Shown: positions 50,868-59,415 of the stretch, in pieces
Layout of the letters: the number at the start of each line of letters is the position of its first letter
Position numbering within the stretch: position 1 is the first letter of the stretch
DNA from: a bacterium
GTDB taxonomy: Bacteria > Bdellovibrionota_G > JALEGL01
NCBI GenBank assembly: GCA_022763185.1
Contig: JALEGL010000004.1
Location: 9,729 to 73,728, forward strand
Direction: 5' to 3'
DNA length: 64,000 bases
The notes under the pieces: model-generated
What the model was told of the DNA's origin: nothing
Seen by the model: the letters and a program-made list of their open reading frames with translations, nothing else
Database searches by the model: none
Translations under genes and position numbers: made by a program

Positions 50868-51063
50868 TTTAATCTTTTGCCCATATCATATTGTGCATGT
50901 CTTTCCACCCGCTTCGCTCTTCTGTTTATTAAAGGGAAAAACGCTTTTCCCTCGAAAATAAAAACCGTTGTTTTTATTTTCTCACCCTTTGCGAAAACTA
51001 ATATAAAACCTCACCTTTATTTCAATTTTAATCTTTTGCCCATATCATATTGTGCATGTCTTT
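50868..51063 (-). repeat. C-family repeat flanked by a 37-bp direct repeat
   Basis: Bases 50868-50904 and 51027-51063 are identical over 37 positions; the second copy is the end of the serine-hydrolase gene, including its stop. Between them is an inverted C repeat: GGGAAAAACGC/GCTTTTCCC (50934-50951), GAAAATAAAAA/TTTTTATTTTC (50954-50981) and CCCTTTGCG (50985-50993). Both copies encode the tail DMHNMIWAKD. The rest of 50780-51027 contains the palindrome listed above and nothing else. Confidence 0.9.
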
Positions 51064-52068
51064 TCTAAATTGGCGGAATTCATCTATATGATTGTCTTTG
51101 GGGTGAACTCTGTTGGCTAAGATGATGATGCCTTGGTTTTTTTTTGGATCAATCCAAATCGAGGTTCCAGTATAGCCTAAATGGCCAAAGCCCTGGCTTG
51201 AAATATATTGTCCTGCAGTTGATCCATGTCCCTGATCACTGGGTTTATCCCAGCACATGGCTCTAACTGTTCCATCTTGCGCCTTTATAGGTGCCGTCAT
51301 CATTTGGGCTGTTTCTTGACTTAACCAATCTGAATTGCCTTTGATTGCACTTAACCAAGCTTGTCCTGCTTTAATACAGGCTGGGAGTGTTCCAAACAGA
51401 CCTGCATGGCTGCTGATGCCTCCCATAAAATAACAATTTTCATCATGAACATAGCCAAAACTGGGGCGGTGCAGATAGTTTTCTGTTGCCACAAAATTAT
51501 GCTCCGCTTTTTTGAGCTGCCCATTATTTTGAGCAAAAAATAAATTTGAAAAGGCAGACTCTGAATTTAAAAAACTTTGGATGATTTTGGGCCAACTTTC
51601 CCCCAGTTTTTCTTCCAGCAAATGCATCATAACAATAAAGCCAACATCGGAATAAATGCTTTTTTTTCCAGCATCTAGCTCGGGCTTTAAATGAACTATA
51701 TTTTTTTTAAGTCTCGATAAATCGCCTTCACATAAAATTCTAAAATCAAGCCAAGCTGAAAAGCCAGCCTGATGGGTCATTAAATCTTGCAAACTATACT
51801 GTTCTGCTTTGTTCTGAAAACTAAGCATTTGATGAGGCTTTAATATTTTTTTATCAATGCAGTCTGCTAAAAAAGATCCGGTGGCCAAAACCTTGGTCAA
51901 AGATGCTAAGTCAAAAAGACTTTTCTCTCCAACTGCTGTTATTTTTTCTTGGCTATGGTAGCCATGGTAATATTTTTGGCTGCTGTGTTGGTCAAAAACA
52001 GCAAAAGCACAGGCTGTAAACAGCTGATCTTTAATAGCTTGCTCAACTCGATCACTTAAGGCTTGCAT
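51028..52068 (-). CDS. Serine hydrolase, class C beta-lactamase/penicillin-binding fold
   Basis: 346 residues without a signal peptide. SxxK is S56-L-T-K59 (LASLTKV). The second motif is Y139-S-D in SIYSDVGF. The third-motif region is GHLGYTGTSIWIDP. LMTHQAGF and MGGISSHAGLFG are typical of AmpH/EstB-like esterases and peptidases rather than true beta-lactamases. It lies between mpl and an LD-carboxypeptidase, so a role in muropeptide processing is plausible but inferred. The start codon is two bases from the ldcA stop. Confidence 0.88.
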   Translation of the reverse strand: MQALSDRVEQAIKDQLFTACAFAVFDQHSSQKYYHGYHSQEKITAVGEKSLFDLASLTKVLATGSFLADCIDKKILKPHQMLSFQNKAEQYSLQDLMTHQAGFSAWLDFRILCEGDLSRLKKNIVHLKPELDAGKKSIYSDVGFIVMMHLLEEKLGESWPKIIQSFLNSESAFSNLFFAQNNGQLKKAEHNFVATENYLHRPSFGYVHDENCYFMGGISSHAGLFGTLPACIKAGQAWLSAIKGNSDWLSQETAQMMTAPIKAQDGTVRAMCWDKPSDQGHGSTAGQYISSQGFGHLGYTGTSIWIDPKKNQGIIILANRVHPKDNHIDEFRQFRKDMHNMIWAKD

Positions 52069-52069
52069 G

Positions 52070-52987
52070 TTATTTCACCAAGCTATCAATTACGATTTGT
52101 TTACCATTTTTTAAAATCTCTACCCAGCCACCAATGGGCCACAAGACATCAGCATGGACATGACCACTCTTTAAACCATACACAATAGGAACATTAAGCT
52201 TTTGTTTCTTCATTAAATCTTTGATCAAAGCCAGTAACCAGGCATTGGCATGAAAATCACTATTAGGATCCGTAAAGTCTCCTAAAAAAATAGCCTTACA
52301 CTCATCAAAAAAACCAACCTGGAATAATTGGGTTAACATCCTATCTACCCTGTATGCAGGCTCATTGACTTCCTCTAAAAAAATAAATGTATTTTTAGGT
52401 TTAACCGCATAGGCTGTACCCACGCTGCTGCACAGCATGCTTAAATTACCCCCAAGAACTCTGGCTTTTGCTGTTTTAACTTTATGAACTTTATAATCTT
52501 TCTCAATCTGTAAAACTTGTTGCTTTGCAGGATAAGAAAGCAATCCCAGGATATGATTTTTTTGCCTCAAGCTTAAGTTATTGAACTGCGCTCCACACAA
52601 TACGGGTCCATGAATGGTTTGACATTTTTTCTTTAAAGCATACCAGTTCAACAAAGGTGTTACATCGCTCAAACCCATAATAATTTTATCAGACCACGTT
52701 TTATCAATGCTAAAAGGTAAAATTCTTGTACAGCCATAACCGCCTCTAGCAAAAAAGATGGCTTTAGCTTTTTTATCTTTTAAAGCCTGCTCCATAGCCT
52801 GCAAACGTTGCTTATCAGTACCTGCCAAATAATAGCGCTTAGCAAATAGACTTCTTGAATACGTTACTTTTAAACCTGCATCAGACAAAAATTGTTTTGC
52901 ACGTTTAAAGTTTTTTTGCTCAAATGGACTGCTACACGCAACCATGTACACGCGATCTTTTTTTAGTAATCCGGCAGGTTTGTTCAT
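52070..52987 (-). CDS. ldcA: Muramoyltetrapeptide LD-carboxypeptidase (S66)
   Basis: 305 residues. It removes the terminal D-Ala from cytoplasmic tetrapeptide during murein recycling, supplying tripeptide for Mpl. S66 signatures are VYMVACSSPF at the N-terminus, FFARGGYGCTRIL with nucleophile region, IMGLSDVTPLLNW, and a Glu/His pair in FLEEVNEPAYRVDRML and LKSGHVHADVLWPIGG. The length is normal. It is the first gene of the ldcA-hydrolase pair, with mpl downstream after the C repeat. Confidence 0.92.
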   Translation of the reverse strand: MNKPAGLLKKDRVYMVACSSPFEQKNFKRAKQFLSDAGLKVTYSRSLFAKRYYLAGTDKQRLQAMEQALKDKKAKAIFFARGGYGCTRILPFSIDKTWSDKIIMGLSDVTPLLNWYALKKKCQTIHGPVLCGAQFNNLSLRQKNHILGLLSYPAKQQVLQIEKDYKVHKVKTAKARVLGGNLSMLCSSVGTAYAVKPKNTFIFLEEVNEPAYRVDRMLTQLFQVGFFDECKAIFLGDFTDPNSDFHANAWLLALIKDLMKKQKLNVPIVYGLKSGHVHADVLWPIGGWVEILKNGKQIVIDSLVK

Positions 52988-53018
52988 GATTGTATTTCTT
53001 AAAACACCTTGTTTTTAA

Positions 53019-53037
53019 ATCACTTGATTTAAGTGAT
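53019..53037. promoter_or_regulatory. 7-bp inverted repeat between ldcA and plsB
   Basis: ATCACTT (53019-53025), GATTT, AAGTGAT (53031-53037) lies in the divergent promoter region. It could be an operator for either gene. No regulator can be named. Confidence 0.4.
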
Positions 53038-53152
53038 ATTTAATTATTCATGCACAGCATAACATAAATTATTTATATCTTATCCTATTTTATCCAACTT
53101 TAAGTAAACTTGTTTTATCTTTGCGTATAAGATAGTGAAAACTGAGGTTAAG

Positions 53153-55108
53153 ATGAACAAGGATTTTCTTAATAGAGTCAAACAATACCTCATTATTCAT
53201 ACCAATACCGTTGCGGTATATTTGGATGATTTTTATATTGACCCACAAAAAAAGTACACTTTTGTTTTAACACAAAGCAATCCCGCGCTTTTACGCAAGA
53301 TTATTGAACGTTGCTTGATTAAACAGTTTAAAATCCCTGTTAATCATATTCATTTTATAACGGATTTTGACTTGCTTGCTAGTCAAAAAAATAACCGTTA
53401 TCTGTATAGTTGCAATGTTTTTAGCTACGATAACTATATCCATATTGAAAACTTGAGTTTGTTACAAGCAATCCTCTTTTATATTGGTTCAAATATATTG
53501 GGTAGACTTGTCCACTTTAAAATTTATATCTCTTTTGTAAAAATCTTACCCAGCTCTACAGAGCAGTCTTTAAACATCAACAAACAAAAAATGATCCGAT
53601 CTGTTTGCGGCCCAGGCTTGCAAAAATCTCAAACCATCAAAGCTGGTTTACAAAAAAGCTACTATGAAAATGAAAACATAGAAAACAAACTCAAACAATC
53701 TCAAATCAGTCAAATTCTCAATGACATGATTGGCTCTTTTCATCACGTTCTTGGTGCGCTTGCCTACTTAACGGTAAAGTTATTTTGCCTTAAAATTTTT
53801 AGGCCCATGGAAATAAAATTTGTCAATGCCCCTGGTTTACGCAAAAATTTAACCAATAGTTCTGTTGTTTATATTCCCAACCATAAAAGCCATATCGACT
53901 ATTTACTCTTATCCATATCATTGTATAAACACTCTTTTTTCCCGCCTCACACTGCCGCCGGCATTAATTTATCCTTTTTTCCTGTTGGCCCTATTTTAAG
54001 TCGCCTTGGTGCTTTTTTTATTAGACGCAGTATAGGAACCAACAAACACTATGCTTTTTTATTGTCTCAGTACCTCCGCTATTTGGTTGTTGAAAAAATA
54101 CCACAAGCCGTTTTCTTTGAAGGTGGCCGCTCACGGACCGGAAAACTTCTTGATCCAAAATTAGGGATTTTAACGTATCAATTACAAGCCCTTGAAAAAG
54201 ATAATGATATTGTTTTTGTGCCGGTGAGCATCAATTATGACTATATACCTGAACTCACTGAGATCACGCATCAGCTAGCAGGCGCTAAAAAAAAGAAAGA
54301 GAATATTTTTAATTTTATTTGGTCTTTTGCAAAAATTCTTAAACAGTGTGGCCGCGTGCGCTTACATTTTCATGAAGGTATTTCTGCACAAAAATTTTTC
54401 TCTAATCAAAACATTGAAAAAGCCAATATTCAGTTGCTGGCTAAAGATATATTGCGTGATATTGCCAGTGTCACCTCTTGTTCACGCGGCTTTATTTTGG
54501 CCAGTGCTTTATTCAAACAACTTTTTTACTCTAAAGATTTGAATGAACCCATTCACCTCGACTACTTGCGCCAAGACTACAACCGTTTAATCGATCACTT
54601 TTTTCATGAAGATAAACAGATCAACCCCAATAAAACATTTAGGTGGACGGTTGCCTTATTCAAACGGCATGATATTTTATCGCGTGATAAAAACCATGTA
54701 CGACTCAATCAAAAAAAGTTTGCCAAACTTTTTTACCTGCGTAACACCTCTATTCATAGTGTTTTCCAACATTGGCTCTTACAACTTAACCCCCAAGACT
54801 ATCCTGAAAGTTTTTTAAAGCTTTTACAAACTTGGCAACCTGGACTCAACCTAAATCCACGCTACCAGGTGCATGTAAAAAATAGAGCTATAAAATCATG
54901 GTTACAACAGCTTTTAATTCCTGAGCTTTCATTTATAGCCAACCATGCTCACTCTAGGGTCAATGAAAATCCTCAGCAAGAGGATATTTTTACACTACCC
55001 CAAACCATCAAGAGACTTTTTGAGCATGACTTTAAAAGAATTAAGTTTAAACTTTCCAAACAAGAGTGGAAAGAGATCTTCAATTTTTGTTCAAACTTAA
55101 ACTTATAA
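53153..55108 (+). CDS. plsB: Glycerol-3-phosphate 1-O-acyltransferase PlsB
   Basis: A membrane-associated acyltransferase of 651 residues, shorter than E. coli PlsB (about 807) but with all four blocks: I YIPNHKSHIDYLLL (HxxxxD), II GPILSRLGAFFIRRSIG, III FFEGGRSRTGKLLDPKLGIL, IV DIVFVPVSINYD. It starts phospholipid synthesis by acylating glycerol-3-phosphate. GAGG precedes ATG 53153 by six bases; an earlier in-frame codon lacks this. It is followed by a strong terminator. Confidence 0.93.
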   Translation: MNKDFLNRVKQYLIIHTNTVAVYLDDFYIDPQKKYTFVLTQSNPALLRKIIERCLIKQFKIPVNHIHFITDFDLLASQKNNRYLYSCNVFSYDNYIHIENLSLLQAILFYIGSNILGRLVHFKIYISFVKILPSSTEQSLNINKQKMIRSVCGPGLQKSQTIKAGLQKSYYENENIENKLKQSQISQILNDMIGSFHHVLGALAYLTVKLFCLKIFRPMEIKFVNAPGLRKNLTNSSVVYIPNHKSHIDYLLLSISLYKHSFFPPHTAAGINLSFFPVGPILSRLGAFFIRRSIGTNKHYAFLLSQYLRYLVVEKIPQAVFFEGGRSRTGKLLDPKLGILTYQLQALEKDNDIVFVPVSINYDYIPELTEITHQLAGAKKKKENIFNFIWSFAKILKQCGRVRLHFHEGISAQKFFSNQNIEKANIQLLAKDILRDIASVTSCSRGFILASALFKQLFYSKDLNEPIHLDYLRQDYNRLIDHFFHEDKQINPNKTFRWTVALFKRHDILSRDKNHVRLNQKKFAKLFYLRNTSIHSVFQHWLLQLNPQDYPESFLKLLQTWQPGLNLNPRYQVHVKNRAIKSWLQQLLIPELSFIANHAHSRVNENPQQEDIFTLPQTIKRLFEHDFKRIKFKLSKQEWKEIFNFCSNLNL

Positions 55109-55112
55109 ACTT

Positions 55113-55150
55113 AAAAAGCCCCCCGTGCATCATGCATGGGAGGCTTTTTT
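55113..55150. terminator. Bidirectional terminator between plsB and a PilZ gene
   Basis: AAAAAGCC with CCCGTGCAT (55113-55130) pairs with ATGCATGGG and GGCTTTTTT (55132-55150). The long GC-containing stem is flanked by A-run and T-run, so it can end transcription from both convergent genes. Confidence 0.9.
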
Positions 55151-55186
55151 AGACATTTTCTTCTTAATTATTTATATCAGGCTTTG

Positions 55187-55477
55187 TTAAGCTTCTCCAA
55201 CAAACTCTAAGCCTAAACCCACAATTGGCTTACCATCAATCAGTTTTGCTGCACTAGAATGAACAACTTTGGCACTGCGTTTTTTGTCTTTTAGACGACC
55301 ATCAATAAAAGATAAAGTCACTTGTGTGCCTGGGTCCAATAAATAATGGGTGGCTATAAATGCACCATGGTCACTAAAATCATGTAATTTTGAAAAAATA
55401 GAAAAGTTATCGCCCTCAAAGCAAACCAGTGACTCACCACTGTTTCTATTTTCTCTTCTCTTTTCAATTGTTGACAT
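55187..55477 (-). CDS. Single-domain PilZ protein
   Basis: A 96-residue protein that is only a PilZ domain. The motif halves are RRENR at 7-11 and DFSDHGAF at about 34-41. The C-terminus ends GLGLEFVGEA, the typical last strand. It is a likely c-di-GMP adaptor. AGGAGA precedes the ATG on the minus strand. It converges with plsB. Confidence 0.88.
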   Translation of the reverse strand: MSTIEKRRENRNSGESLVCFEGDNFSIFSKLHDFSDHGAFIATHYLLDPGTQVTLSFIDGRLKDKKRSAKVVHSSAAKLIDGKPIVGLGLEFVGEA

Positions 55478-55847
55478 ACATTCTCCTAAGTCATTCCTAA
55501 TCGTTACTTAAGCAAATAAGCATAAACCATGCCAAAACCAAGCTTGCCTTAAGTGTTGAATATTCTTACATGATTTATATACCATATTTTTAGACGCGAC
55601 ACAAAATTCTCAGTTCTAAGGATATGGGTTCATTAAATTCTTACCTGTTCTTAATGAACGCATGATCTAATCTAAACTATTCAGTTGCAAATAAATAGAA
55701 CTTTATTTGTATTTTTCTTCATCTAACAAAAAACCTAAAAAATTTGATGAAATTCTTTGCTAGTCGCCGTAAAGCTGGTTAATCTCTTTTTTAATGTCAC
55801 TTAGAATGTGATTGAAATCTATAATTTTTAGTAAAAAAGGAGTCCAC
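55478..55847. other. Intergenic region with hairpins upstream of the histone gene
   Basis: No gene found. Hairpins are GTTCATTAA/TTAATGAAC (55628-55659) and CAAATAAA/TTTATTTG (55688-55709), the latter followed by TATTTTTCTTC like a terminator. A TATAAT at 55830-55835 may be the -10 of the histone promoter, with no good -35. The two hairpins could mark a small RNA, which is speculative. Confidence 0.4.
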
Positions 55848-56027
55848 ATGGCCAATACAGATCTTATTGTAGGAAGTAAAGTTAGAGAATTGATTAAATC
55901 TAAAGAATGCATGACATCATCAGAATTGCTTCCAGCATTGAATGACAAAGTAAAGGCGTTGATTGAAGAAGCTTGTAAAAGAGCAAAAGGCAACAAACGT
56001 ACCACTTTAAAAGCACAAGACTTATAG
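55848..56027 (+). CDS. Bacterial histone-fold DNA-binding protein
   Basis: A 59-residue single histone fold. The sequence follows the bacterial histone plan: VGSKVRELIKSKE (alpha 1), MTSSELLPALNDKVKALIEE ACKRA (alpha 2), then KGNKRTTLKAQDL (loop with paired Arg-Thr and alpha 3 start). RTTLKAQDL corresponds to the RKTVxxxDL-type end of archaeal and Bdellovibrio/Leptospira histones. AAGGAG lies six bases before the ATG. Such proteins bind DNA as dimers, and in Bdellovibrio are abundant nucleoid proteins. The strong ribosome-binding site fits high expression. Confidence 0.85.
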   Translation: MANTDLIVGSKVRELIKSKECMTSSELLPALNDKVKALIEEACKRAKGNKRTTLKAQDL

Positions 56028-56126
56028 TGCTATCTTTCACTAAAGCGGGATAATAGGATTTTATGCCGCTTTAGTTTTAATACATCATGACCATCCCTTA
56101 TCCATCCAACTTTTATTTTAAATAGT

Positions 56127-56837
56127 ATGTCAGACGATCAACGAAAAAAACTTTTAGAACTTAGAAAATTTGCCAGCTCACGCATATCAGCAAAGCTGCC
56201 CGTTGTCGTTAATCACCCGAGTCAATTTAAATTTGAAAGCCTCAATGTCAGTCACCATGGCATGCTTCTCCAAGGCTCAGAGCCTTTAACTATGGGTACA
56301 ATCATCAAGCTTAAAACCGTCTTACCTCCTCATAAAAAAACCGTAACAATTACAGCCCGTGTTGTACGCAGCACTCAAGACCAGGCGATTCACTCTATTG
56401 GCATACAGTTTTTAGAGATTGATCCACAAGCGTACATGTATTGGTTAGAATACATCTATAAGATTGAAATGATGGATACCCAAGAATCGAATGCTTCAGC
56501 CACAAAAATGATTCTTAATGAACGCAAGAAACATGGTTTTAATACCAGGAAAATTTTGGTTTCTTTTGATACGCAACAACAAGCCAAACAGTTTGTTCTT
56601 GAAAAAATTCGTGATCATAAAATTTTTCTTAACCTATCAACCTTAAAAATTCCTGGTGACACCTTGTTGTTATCATTTTCTATTGTTAATCAACATAAAG
56701 ACTTACAAATTAAAACCAAGATTTTACGCAGTGAAGATGCTTCATTTAAACCAGATTGGGCTGTATTAGGCTTACCCTTAAAAATTAATGAGCCTGAAGA
56801 AGATATAAGAGTTAAACTCAACCACTTTTCAAGTTAA
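56127..56837 (+). CDS. PilZ-domain protein with second degenerate domain
   Basis: 236 residues. The first domain (about 8-110) has NVSHHGMLL, matching (D/N)xSxxG, but the RxxxR half is imperfect (RKFASSR), so nucleotide binding is doubtful. The second half (about 130-236) has the strand pattern of a PilZ barrel (FLNLSTLKIPGDTLLLSFSI, WAVLGLPLKI) without the motif. It lies 99 bases after the histone gene. Confidence 0.75.
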   Translation: MSDDQRKKLLELRKFASSRISAKLPVVVNHPSQFKFESLNVSHHGMLLQGSEPLTMGTIIKLKTVLPPHKKTVTITARVVRSTQDQAIHSIGIQFLEIDPQAYMYWLEYIYKIEMMDTQESNASATKMILNERKKHGFNTRKILVSFDTQQQAKQFVLEKIRDHKIFLNLSTLKIPGDTLLLSFSIVNQHKDLQIKTKILRSEDASFKPDWAVLGLPLKINEPEEDIRVKLNHFSS

Positions 56838-57050
56838 TCTTTTTCTGAATATATCCAAAAACTTAGGCCACACAAGACCTACTTGATTTTGCTTACCATT
56901 CAATCGGTCAATGGTGATGCCATAAGACCAAGATAGTTTTATTTCTAGAGTAGAAGTAAAAAAAAATTGCTTTTGTTTTGCGCTTTTTTTGCCTTCATCT
57001 ATGCCTATAAAACTTTTATGCCTTCTTAATACACTTGCAATTTCATGCAA
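56829..57050 (-). CDS. Doubtful small ORF after the DDAH-like gene
   Basis: A frame of up to 73 residues overlapping the end of the DDAH-like gene, with stretch LEIKLSWSYGITIDRLNGKQ and LVWPKFLDIFRKRL. It begins at a TTG within the upstream gene or further in. Composition is protein-like, and it otherwise fills a 188-base gap, but no family is recognised. It could equally be a remnant. Confidence 0.3.
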   Translation of the reverse strand: MHEIASVLRRHKSFIGIDEGKKSAKQKQFFFTSTLEIKLSWSYGITIDRLNGKQNQVGLVWPKFLDIFRKRLT

Positions 57051-57907
57051 AACACACTGCCACCAGACTTCATAAATTCAGATGTATCAAGCTCTATAGT
57101 TTTAAAGTTTCTTTCTTTAAGTGCAGCTACTGTTTTAGGACTACCTTTTTGGATGAATACACTTTTTCCTAAAACCAAGCTGTTGCATGCAAAATTATGT
57201 TGCGCTTCTTTTTGATCAACCTCTATAGGATCTTTAAAATAATGTCTGATTAAATGAATACCTTCCTCATCAAAGGCATGGGGATAATACAACACACTCT
57301 CTGAGTTCAATGGACAAAAACAGGTATCTAAATGATAAAAATGCGGATTTTGTAAATTAACCCTACACACTGGCGCGTCGTATATTTTTGAAATTTCATC
57401 ATAGACTTCCCACTGGGTTCTAAAACCATAACCGCCCCAGATCATACGCTTCTCTGGGTGCCATAAAGCATCTCCATTACCTTCAAAGTTATAGTTTGTA
57501 CTGGATAGTGTTCTAACCTGATAGCCATGCTTTTCAAACCATTGTCCATAGCTTTTGACTTCTTTTTTTCTTGAAGCGTGCTTCATATTGGACAGTAAGC
57601 CTATTTTTTCACCTTTGCTGTTTCTACCAACAAATGCTGGATTAGCGGCAAACACCATGTCTTCTAGGTTTTCTATGGGCTCTATTTCATACACAACATA
57701 ACCTTCATCAATAACGGCTTGTTTCATCGCATTCCATTGTAGCTGTGCCTTACTCTGATCAACATTGCCAATTTGACCTTGCATGTGTACATTTTTTACA
57801 TCAATCACATTAAAGTAATGAGGTGGACACATAATGATATTGTCCAATGGAATCTCACTTACTTCCGAAGGTGTTGCCTGTTCAATATCACTGATTACTT
57901 TTTCCAT
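57026..57907 (-). CDS. DDAH/arginine-deiminase-superfamily hydrolase
   Basis: 293 residues with the guanidino-modifying pentein fold. Substrate and catalytic segments are FEGNGDALW, HLDTCFCPL (catalytic His) and Cys287 in GGSVFCM. Early PPHYFNVIDVKN and NPAFVGR also match dimethylargininase-like proteins. The reaction would be release of citrulline from arginine or a methylated derivative, but substrate specificity is not readable. It lies 10 bases downstream of hpnE on the same strand and may be cotranscribed; no functional link to squalene is known. Confidence 0.85.
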   Translation of the reverse strand: MEKVISDIEQATPSEVSEIPLDNIIMCPPHYFNVIDVKNVHMQGQIGNVDQSKAQLQWNAMKQAVIDEGYVVYEIEPIENLEDMVFAANPAFVGRNSKGEKIGLLSNMKHASRKKEVKSYGQWFEKHGYQVRTLSSTNYNFEGNGDALWHPEKRMIWGGYGFRTQWEVYDEISKIYDAPVCRVNLQNPHFYHLDTCFCPLNSESVLYYPHAFDEEGIHLIRHYFKDPIEVDQKEAQHNFACNSLVLGKSVFIQKGSPKTVAALKERNFKTIELDTSEFMKSGGSVFCMKLQVY

Positions 57908-57917
57908 ACTTTTTATC

Positions 57918-59303
57918 CTACTTATTTTTGCTATGCCTTAAAATATGCTTGGCTACCCGTTGTCCACTTCTGGCTGCAGCTTCAATCGTGCTGGGTAATT
58001 CAATATCTAGCCAATCACCACACAAATACAAGTCTGGGTCATAAGTTCTCTCTTTAACATTGGTTTTGTAACGCAGGTTTTTTAAAACCCAAGTAGCCTT
58101 GGCTTCTTTACGGATAGAATAATGTTCTACCATGCTTTTAAATTCAATCCCATACAAGGTATCCAAGGTTTTACACACTTCAGAAAAAATCTGGCTGGGT
58201 TTTTTATCAAGCCATGCATCTGCTGCTGAACGGACCATGCTGATGTATTGATCTCCCTTTTCCTCAATGAAGCTTGGTCGATCAAATAGCCAATGCAAAG
58301 GACTGTTCCAAAAGCCCACCATCTTTGCAGATTGTTTGTCATTAATTGCAAAAAACAAGGCTTTGTCTTCTTGTTTTTTTAACTTCACATAAATCGTCAC
58401 TATCGGTGATGCTTTAAGGTTGGTAATATAACGTAAGCTATCCAATAGCTTTTTGATTCGTGATTCTCTGGCTAAAAAGAATAATTGATCTGGTGGCAAA
58501 GCCAAAACTAGCTTTTTACTTAAAAAGATCTCTTTATCTGTTTCAACCTCATATATTTTCTCACGGGTTTTATAAAAGGATATTACTGCACTACGATTGA
58601 GTATTTTACCCTGCTTACTTTCAATAAATTTCTTTGCCGGTAGGCCAAAGATTTCACTTAAGCCCTTTGTGCACAAGCCAATACTATTGGCTTGTGGGTC
58701 AGAACTTAAAAATGTTTTTTTCAATACCACCGCAAACTCTGCTGCACAGGCTTGCTCCATATTTTGATTCAGTGTTGCCAAGCACAGAGGCTCCCAAAAA
58801 CGTTCAAGCAAAGCTTGGCTTTGGTCAAGACTTTCCAACCAGGACTTAACCGTTTTACTTCTTAAATGATCTGTTTTTTCCTGTTTTAGGGCCTTGCCAA
58901 CTTGGATTACTTTAAACCGATCAAAAAATGGAATGGCTTTAAACTTTATCATGGCCCAAAGTAAGTTCCATGACGACGCGCCTCTACCCATAGAAAAAAC
59001 GCCCTGTTTTTCTAAACCTTTAATCACTATTGGCTCTTGCTCTAAAAACTGAACATCTTGACTTGATCCAATACGTTTTAAAAAACGTTTGGTTTCTTGG
59101 TAGCAGCCCATTAGAATATGCTGCCCGTTATCCAGCACTGTTGCTGCACGCTTATTAAAAACAGATGAAGTCCTCCCTCCTAATAAAGGAGACTTCTCTA
59201 ACACCAATACTGATTTATCTTTTTTAGCCAAGCTGCTTGCACAGGCTAAGCCTGAAACACCCGCACCAACAACGATACAATCCCAAATTTTTTCATTTTT
59301 CAT
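57918..59303 (-). CDS. hpnE: Hydroxysqualene dehydroxylase HpnE
   Basis: A 461-residue FAD-dependent amine-oxidase-fold protein. The FAD motif is VVGAGVSGLACASSL with ELEK-type VLVLEKSPLLGGRTS, HILMGCYQETKRFL follows, and the C-terminal LYLCGDWLDIELPSTIEAAA is the FAD-binding end shared with phytoene desaturases. Given hpnC and hpnD directly upstream, it most likely reduces hydroxysqualene to squalene. GGTGAG precedes ATG 59303; an upstream start adds 14 weakly placed residues. Confidence 0.88.
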   Translation of the reverse strand: MKNEKIWDCIVVGAGVSGLACASSLAKKDKSVLVLEKSPLLGGRTSSVFNKRAATVLDNGQHILMGCYQETKRFLKRIGSSQDVQFLEQEPIVIKGLEKQGVFSMGRGASSWNLLWAMIKFKAIPFFDRFKVIQVGKALKQEKTDHLRSKTVKSWLESLDQSQALLERFWEPLCLATLNQNMEQACAAEFAVVLKKTFLSSDPQANSIGLCTKGLSEIFGLPAKKFIESKQGKILNRSAVISFYKTREKIYEVETDKEIFLSKKLVLALPPDQLFFLARESRIKKLLDSLRYITNLKASPIVTIYVKLKKQEDKALFFAINDKQSAKMVGFWNSPLHWLFDRPSFIEEKGDQYISMVRSAADAWLDKKPSQIFSEVCKTLDTLYGIEFKSMVEHYSIRKEAKATWVLKNLRYKTNVKERTYDPDLYLCGDWLDIELPSTIEAAARSGQRVAKHILRHSKNK

Positions 59304-59415
59304 AACAATCTCACCCAACTCATGCATCAACATCTGTTTCTGCATACTCTATATACAATAGACTTAAACAAGGTTTACTATTTTTAAAGGTTGGTTAATC
59401 TAACCTTATGATCGA

